DNA of 50,521 nt from an uncultured Caulobacterales bacterium (GCA_938001915.1 CALLBD010000054.1:1-50521), one strand, 5' to 3'; shown: positions 36,398-45,591, counted from the first letter of the stretch. Notes: a model not told the origin generated them from the letters alone. Program-made: numbers and translations.

Positions 36398-36825
36398 ATT
36401 TCACCAGTACTACAAAATCATGGAAAATTTAAGCGATATTTCCGCTACGCGAGAACACAGTTAATTTATATTCAGAACCGTTAACTTACCGTCAGAAACG
36501 CCGTTCTAGCGGGTTTGGTTCACTACGAAATTCATATAATCGCTAATCTAAGCAATCTATGGGTGCATTTACTGTAAGATTAGCGACGTCCCTGTCTGCG
36601 TTGGCCAAACTAATACAGAAACCTGAGCCACCCGAAAATCTGAACCATGCCTAGAATTCCCCGCACTTCTGGTGACGCTAAAAATTCACCGCCCAAATTA
36701 AGGCCTGCTCCGAAATTAGGCTTGACCAGGAGGCCGATTCCACACTATCGGGCCTGCGGGCCCCGTCTCCCCACTGAGACGAAACTCTAACGGTGTACAA
36801 AAACGCACCATAGGAGACATATATT
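36398..36825 (+). other. 428-nt divergent intergenic region upstream of serC
   Basis: It holds the promoters of the metalloprotease (minus) and serC (plus) and the serC leader. Two short open frames are seen: 36558-36653 (31 codons) and 36647-36790 (47 codons), overlapping as ATGCCTAG. Neither is rich in Ser codons, so a classical attenuator is unlikely. Confidence 0.4.
36749..36781 (+). promoter_or_regulatory. paired hairpins in the serC leader
   Basis: Hairpin one is GGGCC-tgcg-GGCCC (36750-36763). Hairpin two is CGTCTC-CCCACT-GAGACG (36764-36781), directly adjacent. They end 44 nt before the serC ATG. Alphaproteobacterial serC operons are known to carry a conserved leader element called the serC RNA motif; this position and two-hairpin form are compatible, but I could not compare it with the model. 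Confidence 0.45.
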
Positions 36826-37974
36826 ATGGCAAACGCCACGAAACCGGCTGTTAAGCCGGCTAATCCGTGTTTTTCGAGCGGACCCACTGCTAAACGGCCA
36901 GGTTGGGCAATCGAAAATCTTGATCTTACAGTTTTAGGCCGCTCTCACCGCTCAGCTTTGGGCAAAGAACGTTTGCAGCTCGCGATTGATATGACGCGCG
37001 AAGTCTTGGGCGTACCTGATGATTTCCGTATTGGTATTGTTCCCGCTTCCGATACAGGCGCGGTTGAAATGGCGATGTGGTCTCTTCTCGGCCCTAAGCC
37101 CGTTATGATTGCCGCTTGGGAATCCTTTGGCTCTGGCTGGGTGACAGATGCCACGAAACAGCTACCGCTCGAGGACGTCACAGTCCTCAACGGTGAATAC
37201 GGCCAGCTTCCTGATTTTAGCGCCTATGATGGCAGCCAAGATCTGGTCTTCACGCAAAACGGTACAACGGCGGGCGTTCGGATACCTAATGCCGATTTCA
37301 TCCCAGCTGACCGTGAAGGTCTGACCTTTAACGATGCGACCTCTGCCGCTTTTGCCCAAGAGATTGAATGGGACAAAATGGATGTTGTTACCTATTCTTG
37401 GCAGAAAGTTATGGGCGGTGAAGCCGCTCACGGTATGCTTATCCTTTCCCCCCGCGCTGTTAAGCGTCTTGAGAGCTATAACCCGCCTTGGCCCATGCCA
37501 AAGATTTTCCGCCTCAAGAAAGGCGACAAAATCAATGAAGGCATCTTTAAAGGCGCGACGATTAACACGCCGTCTATGCTCGCGGTTGAAGACTATATCG
37601 ACACCCTCACATGGGGCAAATCAGTCGGCGGTTATAAGGGCCTGATTGCCCGTGCAGATGCCAATGCCCAAGTTCTATGGGACTGGGTGACGAAAACACC
37701 TTGGATTAAAAACCTCGCCGAGAATGAAGCTGAACGCACCAATACAGGTGTTTGCCTCGTCTTTAATGACGACCGTATCAAAGATGCCGCTGCTTTCTCC
37801 AAGTCGTTCGTGGCTCTACTCGCTGCCGAAGATGTGGCCTATGATTTCGGCTCTTATCGCGACGCGCCTGCGGGTCTTCGCATTTGGGCGGGTTCTGCGG
37901 TTGAAAAGTCAAATCTCGAGGCGCTCCTGCCTTGGCTTGATTGGGCGTTTGAAACGCTCATCGCCGAGCAATAG
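36826..37974 (+). CDS. serC: Phosphoserine aminotransferase
   Basis: A 382-residue PLP enzyme that makes 3-phosphoserine from phosphohydroxypyruvate and glutamate, in serine synthesis. The N-terminus [15 protein letters not shown] and the length are those of the alphaproteobacterial SerC subgroup. The PLP lysine is in [15 protein letters not shown] near residue 193. The sequence [10 protein letters not shown] precedes the RSHRS loop. AGGAG lies nine bases before ATG 36826. serA follows after 83 nt, giving the first two steps of the pathway in one operon. Confidence 0.96.
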   Translation: MANATKPAVKPANPCFSSGPTAKRPGWAIENLDLTVLGRSHRSALGKERLQLAIDMTREVLGVPDDFRIGIVPASDTGAVEMAMWSLLGPKPVMIAAWESFGSGWVTDATKQLPLEDVTVLNGEYGQLPDFSAYDGSQDLVFTQNGTTAGVRIPNADFIPADREGLTFNDATSAAFAQEIEWDKMDVVTYSWQKVMGGEAAHGMLILSPRAVKRLESYNPPWPMPKIFRLKKGDKINEGIFKGATINTPSMLAVEDYIDTLTWGKSVGGYKGLIARADANAQVLWDWVTKTPWIKNLAENEAERTNTGVCLVFNDDRIKDAAAFSKSFVALLAAEDVAYDFGSYRDAPAGLRIWAGSAVEKSNLEALLPWLDWAFETLIAEQ

Positions 37975-38057
37975 CCACAGCTAAATCGAAACATGGCGGG
38001 CGCGCCGCGCCATCGCGAGCTGCGCCCCCACTCACACCCAATTTTCAGGATTCAAAA

Positions 38058-39632
38058 ATGCCTAAAGTTCTAATTGCCGATAAAATGTCACCTGCCGCAA
38101 CGCAGGTTTTCAAACAACGCGGCGTCGATGTTGACGTCATTACGGGTCTTTCAAAAGAAGAGCTCATCAAAATCATCCCGGACTATGACGGACTTGCTGT
38201 TCGCTCCTCCACCCGCCCGGATGCTGAGATTATCGCCCAAGCGACAAACCTCAAAGTCATTGGCCGCGCCGGGATTGGTGTCGATAATATCGACATTAAA
38301 GCCGCCACAGACCGCGGCGTCGTTGTCATGAACACGCCATTTGGAAACGCCATCACGACGGCCGAACATGCGATTGCCATGCTCTTCTCTGCTGCGCGTC
38401 AAATCCCCGCTGCTTCTGCCCGAACGCAAAATGGCGAATGGCCAAAATCCGATTTCAAAGGCGTTGAGCTTTTCAACAAAACGCTGGGCCTCATCGGCTG
38501 CGGGAATATCGGCACATTGGTCGCAGAGCGCGCGCAAGGCCTGAAAATGAAGGTCATTGCCTATGACCCTTATCTCACAGAAGAACGCGCCATCAAACTC
38601 GGCGTCGAAAAAGTTGAGCTCGACGCCCTCTTCCAGCGCGCCGATGCGATTACGCTTCACACGCCGTTAGTTGAAGGCACAAAGGGCATCGTGTCTCGCG
38701 AACGCCTAGGCATGACCAAAAAAGGCATCATCATTGTCAATTGCGCCCGCGGTGGGTTAGTCGATGAAGAAGCGTTGAAAGACGCTTTAGATGCCGGACA
38801 TGTCCGCGCTGCGGCGCTTGACGTGTTTGCGGTTGAGCCCGCGAAGACTCACCCTCTTTTCGGAACGCCGAATTTCATTGCGACCCCTCACCTTGGGGCG
38901 TCAACTTTAGAAGCCCAAGAGAATGTTGCGGTGCAGGTCGCCGAACAAATGGCGGATTACCTGCTCACAGGCGCCGTCTCCAATGCCCTGAACACGCCGT
39001 CTATTTCCGCCGAAGAAGCGCCGCGCCTAAAGCCCTTCGTTGATTTGGCCGACAAACTTGGCGCTCTGACGGGGCAGCTTTTACATGCCCCCATCAAAAC
39101 GGTGGAGTTCACATATAAAGGCGCTGTCACGGAGCTAAATACAAATCCGATGACTGCCGCAGCCCTAGCAGGCTTGCTCAAGGCGGCCATGCCGGACGTA
39201 AATATGGTCTCAGCGCCGGGTCTTGCAAAGGAACGCGGCATTGAGATTAAAGAAAGCTATGTCGAAGAAGCCGAGCGCGCCGAAAGTCTTATCCGCTTGA
39301 TGGTTGAAACGACGGAACGGAAATATGTCGTTGTTGGCACAATCTACCGCGGCGAGCCACGCATTGTGCGCCTCTTTGGCGTGCCTATGGATGCAGCCTT
39401 CTCACCGAATATGATCTATGTTCGCAATGAAGATAAGCCCGGTTTCATTGGCGAGCTAGGCGGCGTTTTAGGCCGCCATAAAGTCAACATCGCGACCTTC
39501 TCACTGGGCCGCATGGCCGAAGGCGAAGAGGCCGTGTGCCTCGTCAGCGTGGACGGTAAAGTTTCCGACAAAGTGATTGAGGAAATCAAAGCGATTAACC
39601 AAGTCAAAATCGTCGACATCGTCGCCATTTAA
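38058..39632 (+). CDS. serA: D-3-phosphoglycerate dehydrogenase
   Basis: A 524-residue enzyme oxidising 3-phosphoglycerate, the entry step of serine synthesis. The NAD-binding Rossmann motif GLIGCGNIGTLVAE is near residue 147. The catalytic Arg is in NCARGGLVDEEAL (near 230) and the His in TPHLGASTLEAQE (near 280). The intervening domain (about 320-450) and the C-terminal ACT domain (DKPGFIGELGGVLGRH, 455-470) make it the long, type-I form; the ACT domain is the usual site for serine feedback. It follows serC. Confidence 0.97.
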   Translation: MPKVLIADKMSPAATQVFKQRGVDVDVITGLSKEELIKIIPDYDGLAVRSSTRPDAEIIAQATNLKVIGRAGIGVDNIDIKAATDRGVVVMNTPFGNAITTAEHAIAMLFSAARQIPAASARTQNGEWPKSDFKGVELFNKTLGLIGCGNIGTLVAERAQGLKMKVIAYDPYLTEERAIKLGVEKVELDALFQRADAITLHTPLVEGTKGIVSRERLGMTKKGIIIVNCARGGLVDEEALKDALDAGHVRAAALDVFAVEPAKTHPLFGTPNFIATPHLGASTLEAQENVAVQVAEQMADYLLTGAVSNALNTPSISAEEAPRLKPFVDLADKLGALTGQLLHAPIKTVEFTYKGAVTELNTNPMTAAALAGLLKAAMPDVNMVSAPGLAKERGIEIKESYVEEAERAESLIRLMVETTERKYVVVGTIYRGEPRIVRLFGVPMDAAFSPNMIYVRNEDKPGFIGELGGVLGRHKVNIATFSLGRMAEGEEAVCLVSVDGKVSDKVIEEIKAINQVKIVDIVAI

Positions 39633-39776
39633 AACATCTGTGGCGGGCTTTCACGCGAAAACTCGCCGCAACTTAAAGCGATAGTTTTATTTCTAAACGC
39701 TTTTTCACAAAGCTCCCACACTCCCGTAATATCTAAATCGGTACGCGCTTACCTGAGAGAGAAAAGGGAAATTCAA

Positions 39777-40400
39777 ATGAGATTTTTATCCAGCGTATTT
39801 TTATGCGCGGCAACCACTGTGCCTGCCATGGCGCAAGTTGCAGAGGTGCGCGCAGGCATTGGCGTGCATGATTTGGGAGTGATTGGCGATTTCACCGTAA
39901 AAGAACAATCCGGCGTTATAAATGGGGAAATAATTTTCGAAGAACCTGAATTTTTGAAATGGGCGCTCTCCCCGCAACCTTATATCGGCGGCCAGTTGAA
40001 CTTGGGTGGCGGTACGTCTTATGGCGGTGCTGGATTATTGTGGAGACAAAACTTTGGGGAGAAGTTTTACGTCGATTTCAGCTTCGGCGTGGTTATTCAT
40101 GACGGCACATTAGAAGCCGATTTACCAACGATTGATCTCGATCAATTTGAGACTGTTGAGGACTTACAAACAGACCCTCAAGCACAAGCGATTTTGAATG
40201 AACGATTTTTTCGAATTTTCAATACGCTGGAATATGGGTCTCGTATCCTTCTGCGCGAACAACTCACGCTTGGATATCGTCTCGATGACAAATGGGCGCT
40301 TGAAGGCTATTTCGAACATGTCTCTCACGGAAATATATGGACGGATGGCCCGAATGACGGGTCAGAATCCGCAGGCTTTCGCGTCAACAGAAAATTCTAG
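39777..40400 (+). CDS. PagL-like lipid A 3-O-deacylase / acyloxyacyl hydrolase family
   Basis: A 207-residue outer-membrane protein with a signal peptide (MRFLSSVFLCAATTVPAMA). The barrel-like body alternates Gly/aromatic residues (YIGGQLNLGGGTSYGGAGLLW). The C-terminus EHVSHGNIWTDGPNDGSES aligns with the PagL catalytic region: His and Ser in HVS, then Glu in NDGSES, the triad of PagL (H126, S128, E140 in Pseudomonas). It would remove the 3-linked acyl chain from lipid A. It ends with Phe, as outer-membrane barrels do. An insertion at about 110-135 is acidic. It is transcribed toward purA, with a strong terminator between. Confidence 0.8.
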   Translation: MRFLSSVFLCAATTVPAMAQVAEVRAGIGVHDLGVIGDFTVKEQSGVINGEIIFEEPEFLKWALSPQPYIGGQLNLGGGTSYGGAGLLWRQNFGEKFYVDFSFGVVIHDGTLEADLPTIDLDQFETVEDLQTDPQAQAILNERFFRIFNTLEYGSRILLREQLTLGYRLDDKWALEGYFEHVSHGNIWTDGPNDGSESAGFRVNRKF

Positions 40401-40466
40401 TGATAACTTCAGTGCGGGACTCGCCATGACGCCAAGACTCGGTTAAGGGCCGAATGAAGTTATCCT

Positions 40467-40517
40467 AACGCGGTTGCTTCACCCCAGTTACGGGGATGAG
40501 CACCGCGTTTTTTTTTG
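40467..40517 (+). terminator. strong intrinsic terminator ending 11 nt before the purA start
   Basis: AACGCGGT (40467-40474) pairs with ACCGCGTT, with an inner stem CACCCC / GGGG and TGCT / AGCA around AGTTA, followed by nine T (40508-40516). It closes the PagL-like transcription unit. Since purA starts at 40528, any purA promoter must lie upstream of it, or inside it, so it may also act as an attenuator. Confidence 0.8.
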
Positions 40518-40527
40518 TGAGTTTGTC

Positions 40528-41823
40528 ATGGCTAATGTCGTCGTCGTTGGATCTCAATGGGGTGATGAGGGGAAAGGCAAAATCGTCGATTGGTTATCCA
40601 ACCGTGCCGACGTCGTTGCCCGTTTCCAGGGCGGCCATAATGCAGGTCATACGCTCGTCGTAGACGGCACAACCTATAAGCTCTCCCTACTCCCTTCTGG
40701 TATTGTGCGCGGCGGGAAACTCTCTATTATCGGCAATGGCGTGGTCCTCGATCCATGGGCCTTCCTTGACGAGGTCAAACGCATCAAAGCCCAAGGCGTC
40801 ACCATCGACGCCGAGAGTTTGCAAATTTCAGAATCCGCCGCGCTTATTCTGCCTATCCATTCAGAGCTCGACGGCATTCGCGAAAACCGAGCTGATGGCG
40901 TAAAAATTGGAACAACCAAGCGCGGCATTGGACCCGCCTATGAAGACAAAGTGGCGCGCCGCGCTATCCGCGTCTGCGACCTAGCCGACCCAAAGCATCT
41001 ACAAGCCCGCGTCGAGAACCTTCTGCATCATCACAATGCACTGCGCCGTGGTCTCGGCAAACCCGAAAGTGACGCCGGCGAGCTCACGCAAAAATTGCTC
41101 GACGTCGCCCCGCACATCTTGCCCTTCATGGCACCCGTTTGGCACACGCTCGATGAGGCCTCCAGAGCCGAGAAGCGCATCTTATTTGAAGGCGCGCAAG
41201 GGACCATGCTCGACATTGATCACGGCACATATCCCTTTGTCACGAGCTCCAATACGATTGCCGGCCAAGCTGCGGCAGGTACGGGTATGGGGCCCGGCTC
41301 GCTGAATTATGTGCTGGGCATCACGAAAGCTTACACAACACGTGTTGGCGAAGGCCCCTTCCCGACAGAGCTATTCGATGATGTCGGACAGCGCCTCGGT
41401 GAGCGCGGGCATGAGTTTGGAACGGTCACAGGCCGCAAACGTCGCTGCGGGTGGTTTGATGCGGTCATGGTCAAACAGGCCATCATAACGGGCGGCATCA
41501 CGGGTATCGCTTTGACGAAATTAGATGTCCTTGACGGCTTACCAGAATTGAAGATTTGCGTGGGCTATCGCCTAGACGGAAAAATCATCAAGCGCCTGCC
41601 TGCGGGCGCCGCCAATCAAGCCGCGGTCGAACCTATCTATGAAACCATGGAAGGGTGGCAAGGCAGCACGCGCGGCGCGAGAAGCTGGGCGGACCTGCCC
41701 GCCGAAGCTGTGAAATATGTCCGCCGCGTTGAAGAGCTTATTGGCTGCCCCGTCAGCATGGTTTCAACTTCGCCAGAACGCGAAGATGTCATCCTGATGA
41801 GAGACCCTTTTAAGGCCTCTTAA
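40528..41823 (+). CDS. purA: Adenylosuccinate synthetase
   Basis: A 431-residue enzyme joining IMP and aspartate with GTP, the first committed step to AMP. Diagnostic parts: [19 protein letters not shown] (GTP loop, residues 4-22), [28 protein letters not shown] near 135 and [21 protein letters not shown] (in pieces) near 225. Near the C-terminus is [16 protein letters not shown] 40528 gives the canonical start; a frame open to 40474 would overlap the terminator. Only a weak GTGAG Shine-Dalgarno is seen. It is tail-to-tail with the YbjN-like lipoprotein gene, stops overlapping. Confidence 0.97.
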   Translation: MANVVVVGSQWGDEGKGKIVDWLSNRADVVARFQGGHNAGHTLVVDGTTYKLSLLPSGIVRGGKLSIIGNGVVLDPWAFLDEVKRIKAQGVTIDAESLQISESAALILPIHSELDGIRENRADGVKIGTTKRGIGPAYEDKVARRAIRVCDLADPKHLQARVENLLHHHNALRRGLGKPESDAGELTQKLLDVAPHILPFMAPVWHTLDEASRAEKRILFEGAQGTMLDIDHGTYPFVTSSNTIAGQAAAGTGMGPGSLNYVLGITKAYTTRVGEGPFPTELFDDVGQRLGERGHEFGTVTGRKRRCGWFDAVMVKQAIITGGITGIALTKLDVLDGLPELKICVGYRLDGKIIKRLPAGAANQAAVEPIYETMEGWQGSTRGARSWADLPAEAVKYVRRVEELIGCPVSMVSTSPEREDVILMRDPFKAS

Positions 41824-42398
41824 ATCGCGTCTTTCTTCTTCGCCGCCTCTTCAAGTTGCTTGATAAGATCATTGTGAATTTCGGAGGAATCACCGCCGCC
41901 AAACACCATCGCGCCTGAGGTATAGCTCGTTCCGAAAGTTTCAGCCGCCGTCACAAGTTGGGCAATCCCCGAAATAAGCTCATCTTGCTGAAGGCTTTCC
42001 AACGGATGGATGAATACGGACCATACCAGCTCATCCGCAACGGCATATCGAACATCTAAAACAGAATCGTAATTTGCCTGCGCAATACGAAGCAAAATAG
42101 CTTCATTTAAAAGTCCTGCGGGGGCAATCGGCGTGAGAGCGCGCATACGGCCGCCATCTTCATCAAAGACAATGAGAACTTCGCGCTCTTGCAGTTTGAA
42201 CGAGATTACATTCCCGCGCGCCATCGCCTCTGGGTCAAAACTCTTTACGAGCTCTGCCATGGCCTCTCCCGTCATTTTCGTTGACGTTACGGTTTCAGCC
42301 TCAGCTTTACCTTCCGTATCGGCATGGGTGGTACCTCCGCATGAGGCGAGGCCCACCATGGTGGCAACTAAAATACCCGTTCTTAAAAATTGTCGCAT
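41820..42398 (-). CDS. YbjN-like lipoprotein, paralogue of the gene at 24584-25012
   Basis: A 192-residue protein with a lipobox (VGLASC; Cys 20) and an acidic linker. The main domain matches the protein at 24584-25012: [55 protein letters not shown]. The pattern recalls YbjN/secretion-chaperone-like folds; no function is known. The frame continues to 42563, but ATG 42398 gives the signal peptide, preceded by GAGAGGA. The Lys-rich C-terminus (EEAAKKKD) ends at 41820. The export of one paralogue and not the other is notable. Confidence 0.7.
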   Translation of the reverse strand: MRQFLRTGILVATMVGLASCGGTTHADTEGKAEAETVTSTKMTGEAMAELVKSFDPEAMARGNVISFKLQEREVLIVFDEDGGRMRALTPIAPAGLLNEAILLRIAQANYDSVLDVRYAVADELVWSVFIHPLESLQQDELISGIAQLVTAAETFGTSYTSGAMVFGGGDSSEIHNDLIKQLEEAAKKKDAI

Positions 42399-42577
42399 AA
42401 AACATCCTCTCACCTCGTGTCTCTCTGACGGATAACCAAAGAACAAATCACAATTCGGGGAGCCTCGGAAAAATTCAGCCCCAATCAGAATTGAGAGCTT
42501 GGCGTTAGGCCGCCAAAAATATCCGTCCGACGAATTTGTAAGATGGACATTCCGCCATAACATTGTAACGGCGGCGC

Positions 42578-43510
42578 ATGACTGATTTTGAGGATAATAC
42601 GCCTTTGCGCGAGACGGGTATGGCCCCTGTCACGCTGCTGGGCGCGGCCCTATTTCTTATTCTAATTTGGGGTAGTGCTTTTACCTTAGTCGGCGCAGCC
42701 GTTAGAACCTTATCACCAGAATGGCTGGTCAGTTACCGGATGATTATTGGCGCGGCGCTTATTGTTACCTATAGCCGCCTGATTGGCCATCGCCTGCCGC
42801 CTTTAAAGGATGTACGCTGGTTGTGGTACACAGTTATCGCGATAACAGGCACGAGCTTGCCCTTCCTTCTTTTGGCGACAAGTCAGAAAACCGTTGATAG
42901 CGGGCTGGCGGCAATTCTTGTCGGGACAATGCCGCTTATTACGATTTTACTGGCGCATGTTTTCACGACAGAAAAATTGACGTCGATGAAACTTATTGGG
43001 TTCTTGATTGGCTTTGTAGGTATTGTCATTCTCTTTTTGCCCAAAGATTTGACGTTGTCGCTCGTCTCGGATTGGAAGGCGCAGCTCCTCATTTTGCTCG
43101 GCTCATTTTCCTATGCCGCAACAACCATTATCGCGAGCCGGTCTCCCGATACGCCGTCCCCTCTTGCCGCCGCCATGATGCTTATCATGGGGGCGGGGCT
43201 CTCAACGATATGGGCTGCCCTCACCTCCGGACCGCCCCCCATGCCAGATAAAATCGCGCTCTATGCCACGATTGGACTTGGGTTGGGTTCAACGGGCATC
43301 GCCACAATTACCTATCTTTGGGTTATTGATATGGTCGGACCAAGCGTTTTAGCCCGTATCAATTATTTCGTCCCGGCGTGTTCCGTGGTCCTCGGTGTTA
43401 TCTTTCTGGGAGAAGCTTTGGACTGGCGCATTTTCGTCGCGCTTTTCGTGATTTTCGTTGGTGTGATTATTTCCAATATGGGTAGATCTGCTAAGACGTC
43501 AGGCCTTTAA
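42578..43510 (+). CDS. EamA/DMT-family drug/metabolite transporter
   Basis: A 310-residue inner-membrane protein with ten predicted transmembrane segments in two EamA halves. The first half has ILIWGSAFTLVGAAV (about 28-42) and LSPEWLVSYRMI, the second half SFSYAATTIIASRS and INYFVPACSVVLGVIFLGE near 275. The family exports metabolites or amino acids; the substrate cannot be told. Short upstream region; it converges with thiD, the ends overlapping by 20 bases. Confidence 0.87.
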   Translation: MTDFEDNTPLRETGMAPVTLLGAALFLILIWGSAFTLVGAAVRTLSPEWLVSYRMIIGAALIVTYSRLIGHRLPPLKDVRWLWYTVIAITGTSLPFLLLATSQKTVDSGLAAILVGTMPLITILLAHVFTTEKLTSMKLIGFLIGFVGIVILFLPKDLTLSLVSDWKAQLLILLGSFSYAATTIIASRSPDTPSPLAAAMMLIMGAGLSTIWAALTSGPPPMPDKIALYATIGLGLGSTGIATITYLWVIDMVGPSVLARINYFVPACSVVLGVIFLGEALDWRIFVALFVIFVGVIISNMGRSAKTSGL

Positions 43511-44354
43511 GCGCGGCAAAGGGGTTATTACTTGGCGCGGGATTTTCTTCGGCCTCCCCAATGGCAAGGCCATGATTAAGCGGGCCGTGTCCTTTTGGAC
43601 TGCCAAAACCTGGCGCGGTTCGAATAGCCTCAAAAACAAATTCACGCGCGCGCATGACCGCTTCATCCAGGTCTAATCCTAGCGCCATATTTGCCGCCAC
43701 AGCACTGGCGAGTGTACAGCCTGTTCCGTGGGTGTGGCGCGAACGCAGGCGCGGACCAGACATGATATTGGCCCCTTCCTCACTCACGAGGACATCAACC
43801 ACGGCTTTCCCGTCTAAATGCCCGCCCTTCATCAGCGCCGCATAGACGCCGCGCTCCAACAAGGCATCACCCGCTTTGGTAAGATCATCTACATCGGTGA
43901 TTTTCAGGCCCGTGAGGAGTTCCGCTTCGGGGACATTGGGCGTCACCAAATCCGCGAGCGGCAGGAGTGTATCGCGCAAGGCCGTCACTGCGTCGTCTTC
44001 CAGCAAAGCGTCGCCAGAGGTCGCCACGGCTACGGGGTCCAGAATGACAAAGGCATCCAGCTCATCTACCGCTTCGGCGACAACATCGATAATGGCTTTG
44101 GTGCCCAGCATGCCGATTTTGACGACATCTGCGCCAATATCGGACAGGCAGGCGTCTATCTGTGCCTTGACCAATTCCGCTGGCATCATCTCAACCGCCT
44201 GCACGCCCAGCGTATTCTGCGCCGTCACGGCCGTAATCGCTGTCATGGCATAAGCCCCAAACGCCGAACAGGTTTTAATATCTGCCTGAATGCCCGCCCC
44301 GCCAGAGGAGTCGGAACCCGCGATGATGAGGACACGGCCTTGGGTGTCAGTCAT
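43491..44354 (-). CDS. thiD: Hydroxymethylpyrimidine / phosphomethylpyrimidine kinase
   Basis: A 287-residue ribokinase-fold kinase performing two phosphorylations of HMP to HMP diphosphate in thiamine synthesis. The substrate loop AGSDSSGGAGIQADIKT is at residues 12-28. TAITAVTAQNT and MKGGH are conserved. The anion hole HGTGCTLASA near residue 210 holds the catalytic Asp region. It works after ThiC, encoded elsewhere in the window. No thiE is adjacent. It is followed by a 64-bp gap and then palindromic repeat plus GIY-YIG gene 2 on its 5' side. Confidence 0.95.
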   Translation of the reverse strand: MTDTQGRVLIIAGSDSSGGAGIQADIKTCSAFGAYAMTAITAVTAQNTLGVQAVEMMPAELVKAQIDACLSDIGADVVKIGMLGTKAIIDVVAEAVDELDAFVILDPVAVATSGDALLEDDAVTALRDTLLPLADLVTPNVPEAELLTGLKITDVDDLTKAGDALLERGVYAALMKGGHLDGKAVVDVLVSEEGANIMSGPRLRSRHTHGTGCTLASAVAANMALGLDLDEAVMRAREFVFEAIRTAPGFGSPKGHGPLNHGLAIGEAEENPAPSNNPFAALKGLTS

Positions 44355-44380
44355 TTGGTTTTTCTTTCTAATTTTTCGAT

Positions 44381-44410
44381 GTCATCGTCCGACCTGATCG
44401 GACGATCCAT
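44381..44410. repeat. 30-bp palindromic unit, left of GIY-YIG gene 2
   Basis: GTCAT, CGTCCGA, CCTGA loop, TCGGACG, ATCCAT; the arms are perfectly complementary. This is the reverse orientation of the unit at 44733-44762 and has the same plan as units around GIY-YIG gene 1. It ends eight bases from the gene's stop codon. Confidence 0.88.
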
Positions 44411-44418
44411 GCGATAAT

Positions 44419-44727
44419 TCAAATAAATTCGAAACTGCCTGGATCGATCTCTTTCCACTCTGGATTTAACTTTTCAATAAGTTCGATTTTCCAAGAACGG
44501 TTCCAGCCCTTCAGACGCTTTTCGTAAGCAATAGCCTCGGCAATCAGATCAAAACCTTCTACATAAACTAACCTAAGTACAGAATATTTAGATGTGAAAG
44601 AGTTTGGATGGTAATTGATTTTATTTTGGTGAACCCGCGCCCCAAGGTCGCGCGTCACACCTATATATATCGTTCCGTTTCGACGTGACGCCATGATATA
44701 GACATATGCATATGACACTATAAGCAT
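44419..44727 (-). CDS. single-domain GIY-YIG endonuclease-like protein, copy 2
   Basis: A 102-residue GIY-YIG domain protein. AYVYIMAS replaces GIY; GTIYIGVTRDL carries the YIG strand. Arg in DLGARVHQ and Glu in AEAIAYEKRLKGW are the likely catalytic residues, followed by WKIELIEKLNPEW. It is a clear paralogue of the gene at 21557-21865. It is bounded by inverted palindromic units, eight bases after its stop and five bases before its start. GGAG directly abuts ATG 44727, so GTG 44718 or another start is possible. The unit next to the start may fold over the initiation region and repress translation. Confidence 0.85.
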   Translation of the reverse strand: MLIVSYAYVYIMASRRNGTIYIGVTRDLGARVHQNKINYHPNSFTSKYSVLRLVYVEGFDLIAEAIAYEKRLKGWNRSWKIELIEKLNPEWKEIDPGSFEFI

Positions 44728-44732
44728 CTCCG

Positions 44733-44762
44733 ATGGATTGTCCGATCAGGTCGGACAATGAC
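44733..44762. repeat. 30-bp palindromic unit, right of GIY-YIG gene 2
   Basis: ATGGAT, TGTCCGA, TCAGG loop, TCGGACA, ATGAC. Compared with the unit at 44381-44410 in the same orientation, the outermost pair of the stem is T-A instead of C-G, both sides changed together. Everything else is identical. Confidence 0.88.
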
Positions 44763-44775
44763 AGAGGCAATAGGT

Positions 44776-45591
44776 TCACCCATTCGCCATCGCCTCCCAC
44801 ACCTTCATCGCTTGCACGGTCTCGCTCACATCGTGAACCCTTAGAATATCGGCGCCTGCCTGTGCGGACCAGAGCGCGGCGGCGAGTGAGCCGCCCAAGC
44901 GGTCATCGGCTTCTGAGCCATCGATACGGCCAATAAAGCTCTTACGGCTCGCCCCCATGAGAAGCGGATAACCCATAGCTTTAAATTGCTCGAGATGCTT
45001 TAGGATTGAGAGATTATCCTCCTGCCGTTTCCCAAAGCCAATCCCTGGGTCGAGTGTTATGGCCGAAGGCTCGACGCCCGCGCCGCACACCTTATCAACG
45101 CGGCGTTTCAACCACTCCAGAATATCAGGCACGGCGTCTTCGTAACTCGGATTATCTTGCATATTTTTGGGCTGACCTTGCGCGTGCATGAGAATGACGG
45201 GACAGCCCAAATCGGCCGCGACCTCTGGCGAATTATCATCAAACCCGAGCGCCGAAACATCATTCCAAATATCGGCCCCCACAAACACGGCTCTCTCCGC
45301 AATTTCAGAACGGCGCGTATCAATGGAGATAACGACATCTTCGTCATAATCTTTTGTCGCGGCTCTGATGGCTTTGATGACGGGGATAGTGCGGCGAATT
45401 TCCTCACTCACATCTACGGGCTCTGCGCCTGGACGTGTGCTCTCCCCGCCAATATCAATAATGTCCGCGCCGTCCTCGATCATACGCAGCGCTTGCCGCA
45501 CAGCCAGCTCAGCCGTGTCGAACTTCCCGCCATCAGAAAAACTATCAGGCGTCACATTCAAAATGCCCATGATTTTTGGTCGGTTAAACAT
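44776..45591 (-). CDS. folP: Dihydropteroate synthase
   Basis: A 271-residue TIM-barrel enzyme joining pABA to dihydropterin pyrophosphate in folate synthesis; the sulfonamide target. Conserved blocks: MGILNVTPDSFSDGGKF (9-25), IGGESTRPGAEPV (about 48-60), VISIDTRRSE, DPGIGFGKRQEDN, LLMGASRKSFIGR, and the C-terminal RVHDV. In alphaproteobacteria folP often follows ftsH; here a TonB-like gene lies between them on the other strand, and GIY-YIG gene 2 lies downstream of it. Confidence 0.96.
   Translation of the reverse strand: MFNRPKIMGILNVTPDSFSDGGKFDTAELAVRQALRMIEDGADIIDIGGESTRPGAEPVDVSEEIRRTIPVIKAIRAATKDYDEDVVISIDTRRSEIAERAVFVGADIWNDVSALGFDDNSPEVAADLGCPVILMHAQGQPKNMQDNPSYEDAVPDILEWLKRRVDKVCGAGVEPSAITLDPGIGFGKRQEDNLSILKHLEQFKAMGYPLLMGASRKSFIGRIDGSEADDRLGGSLAAALWSAQAGADILRVHDVSETVQAMKVWEAMANG

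Noticed and set aside
36647-36790. 47-codon frame as a serine leader peptide
   Set aside because: Only two Ser codons, many Pro and Arg; not the composition of a serine attenuator peptide.
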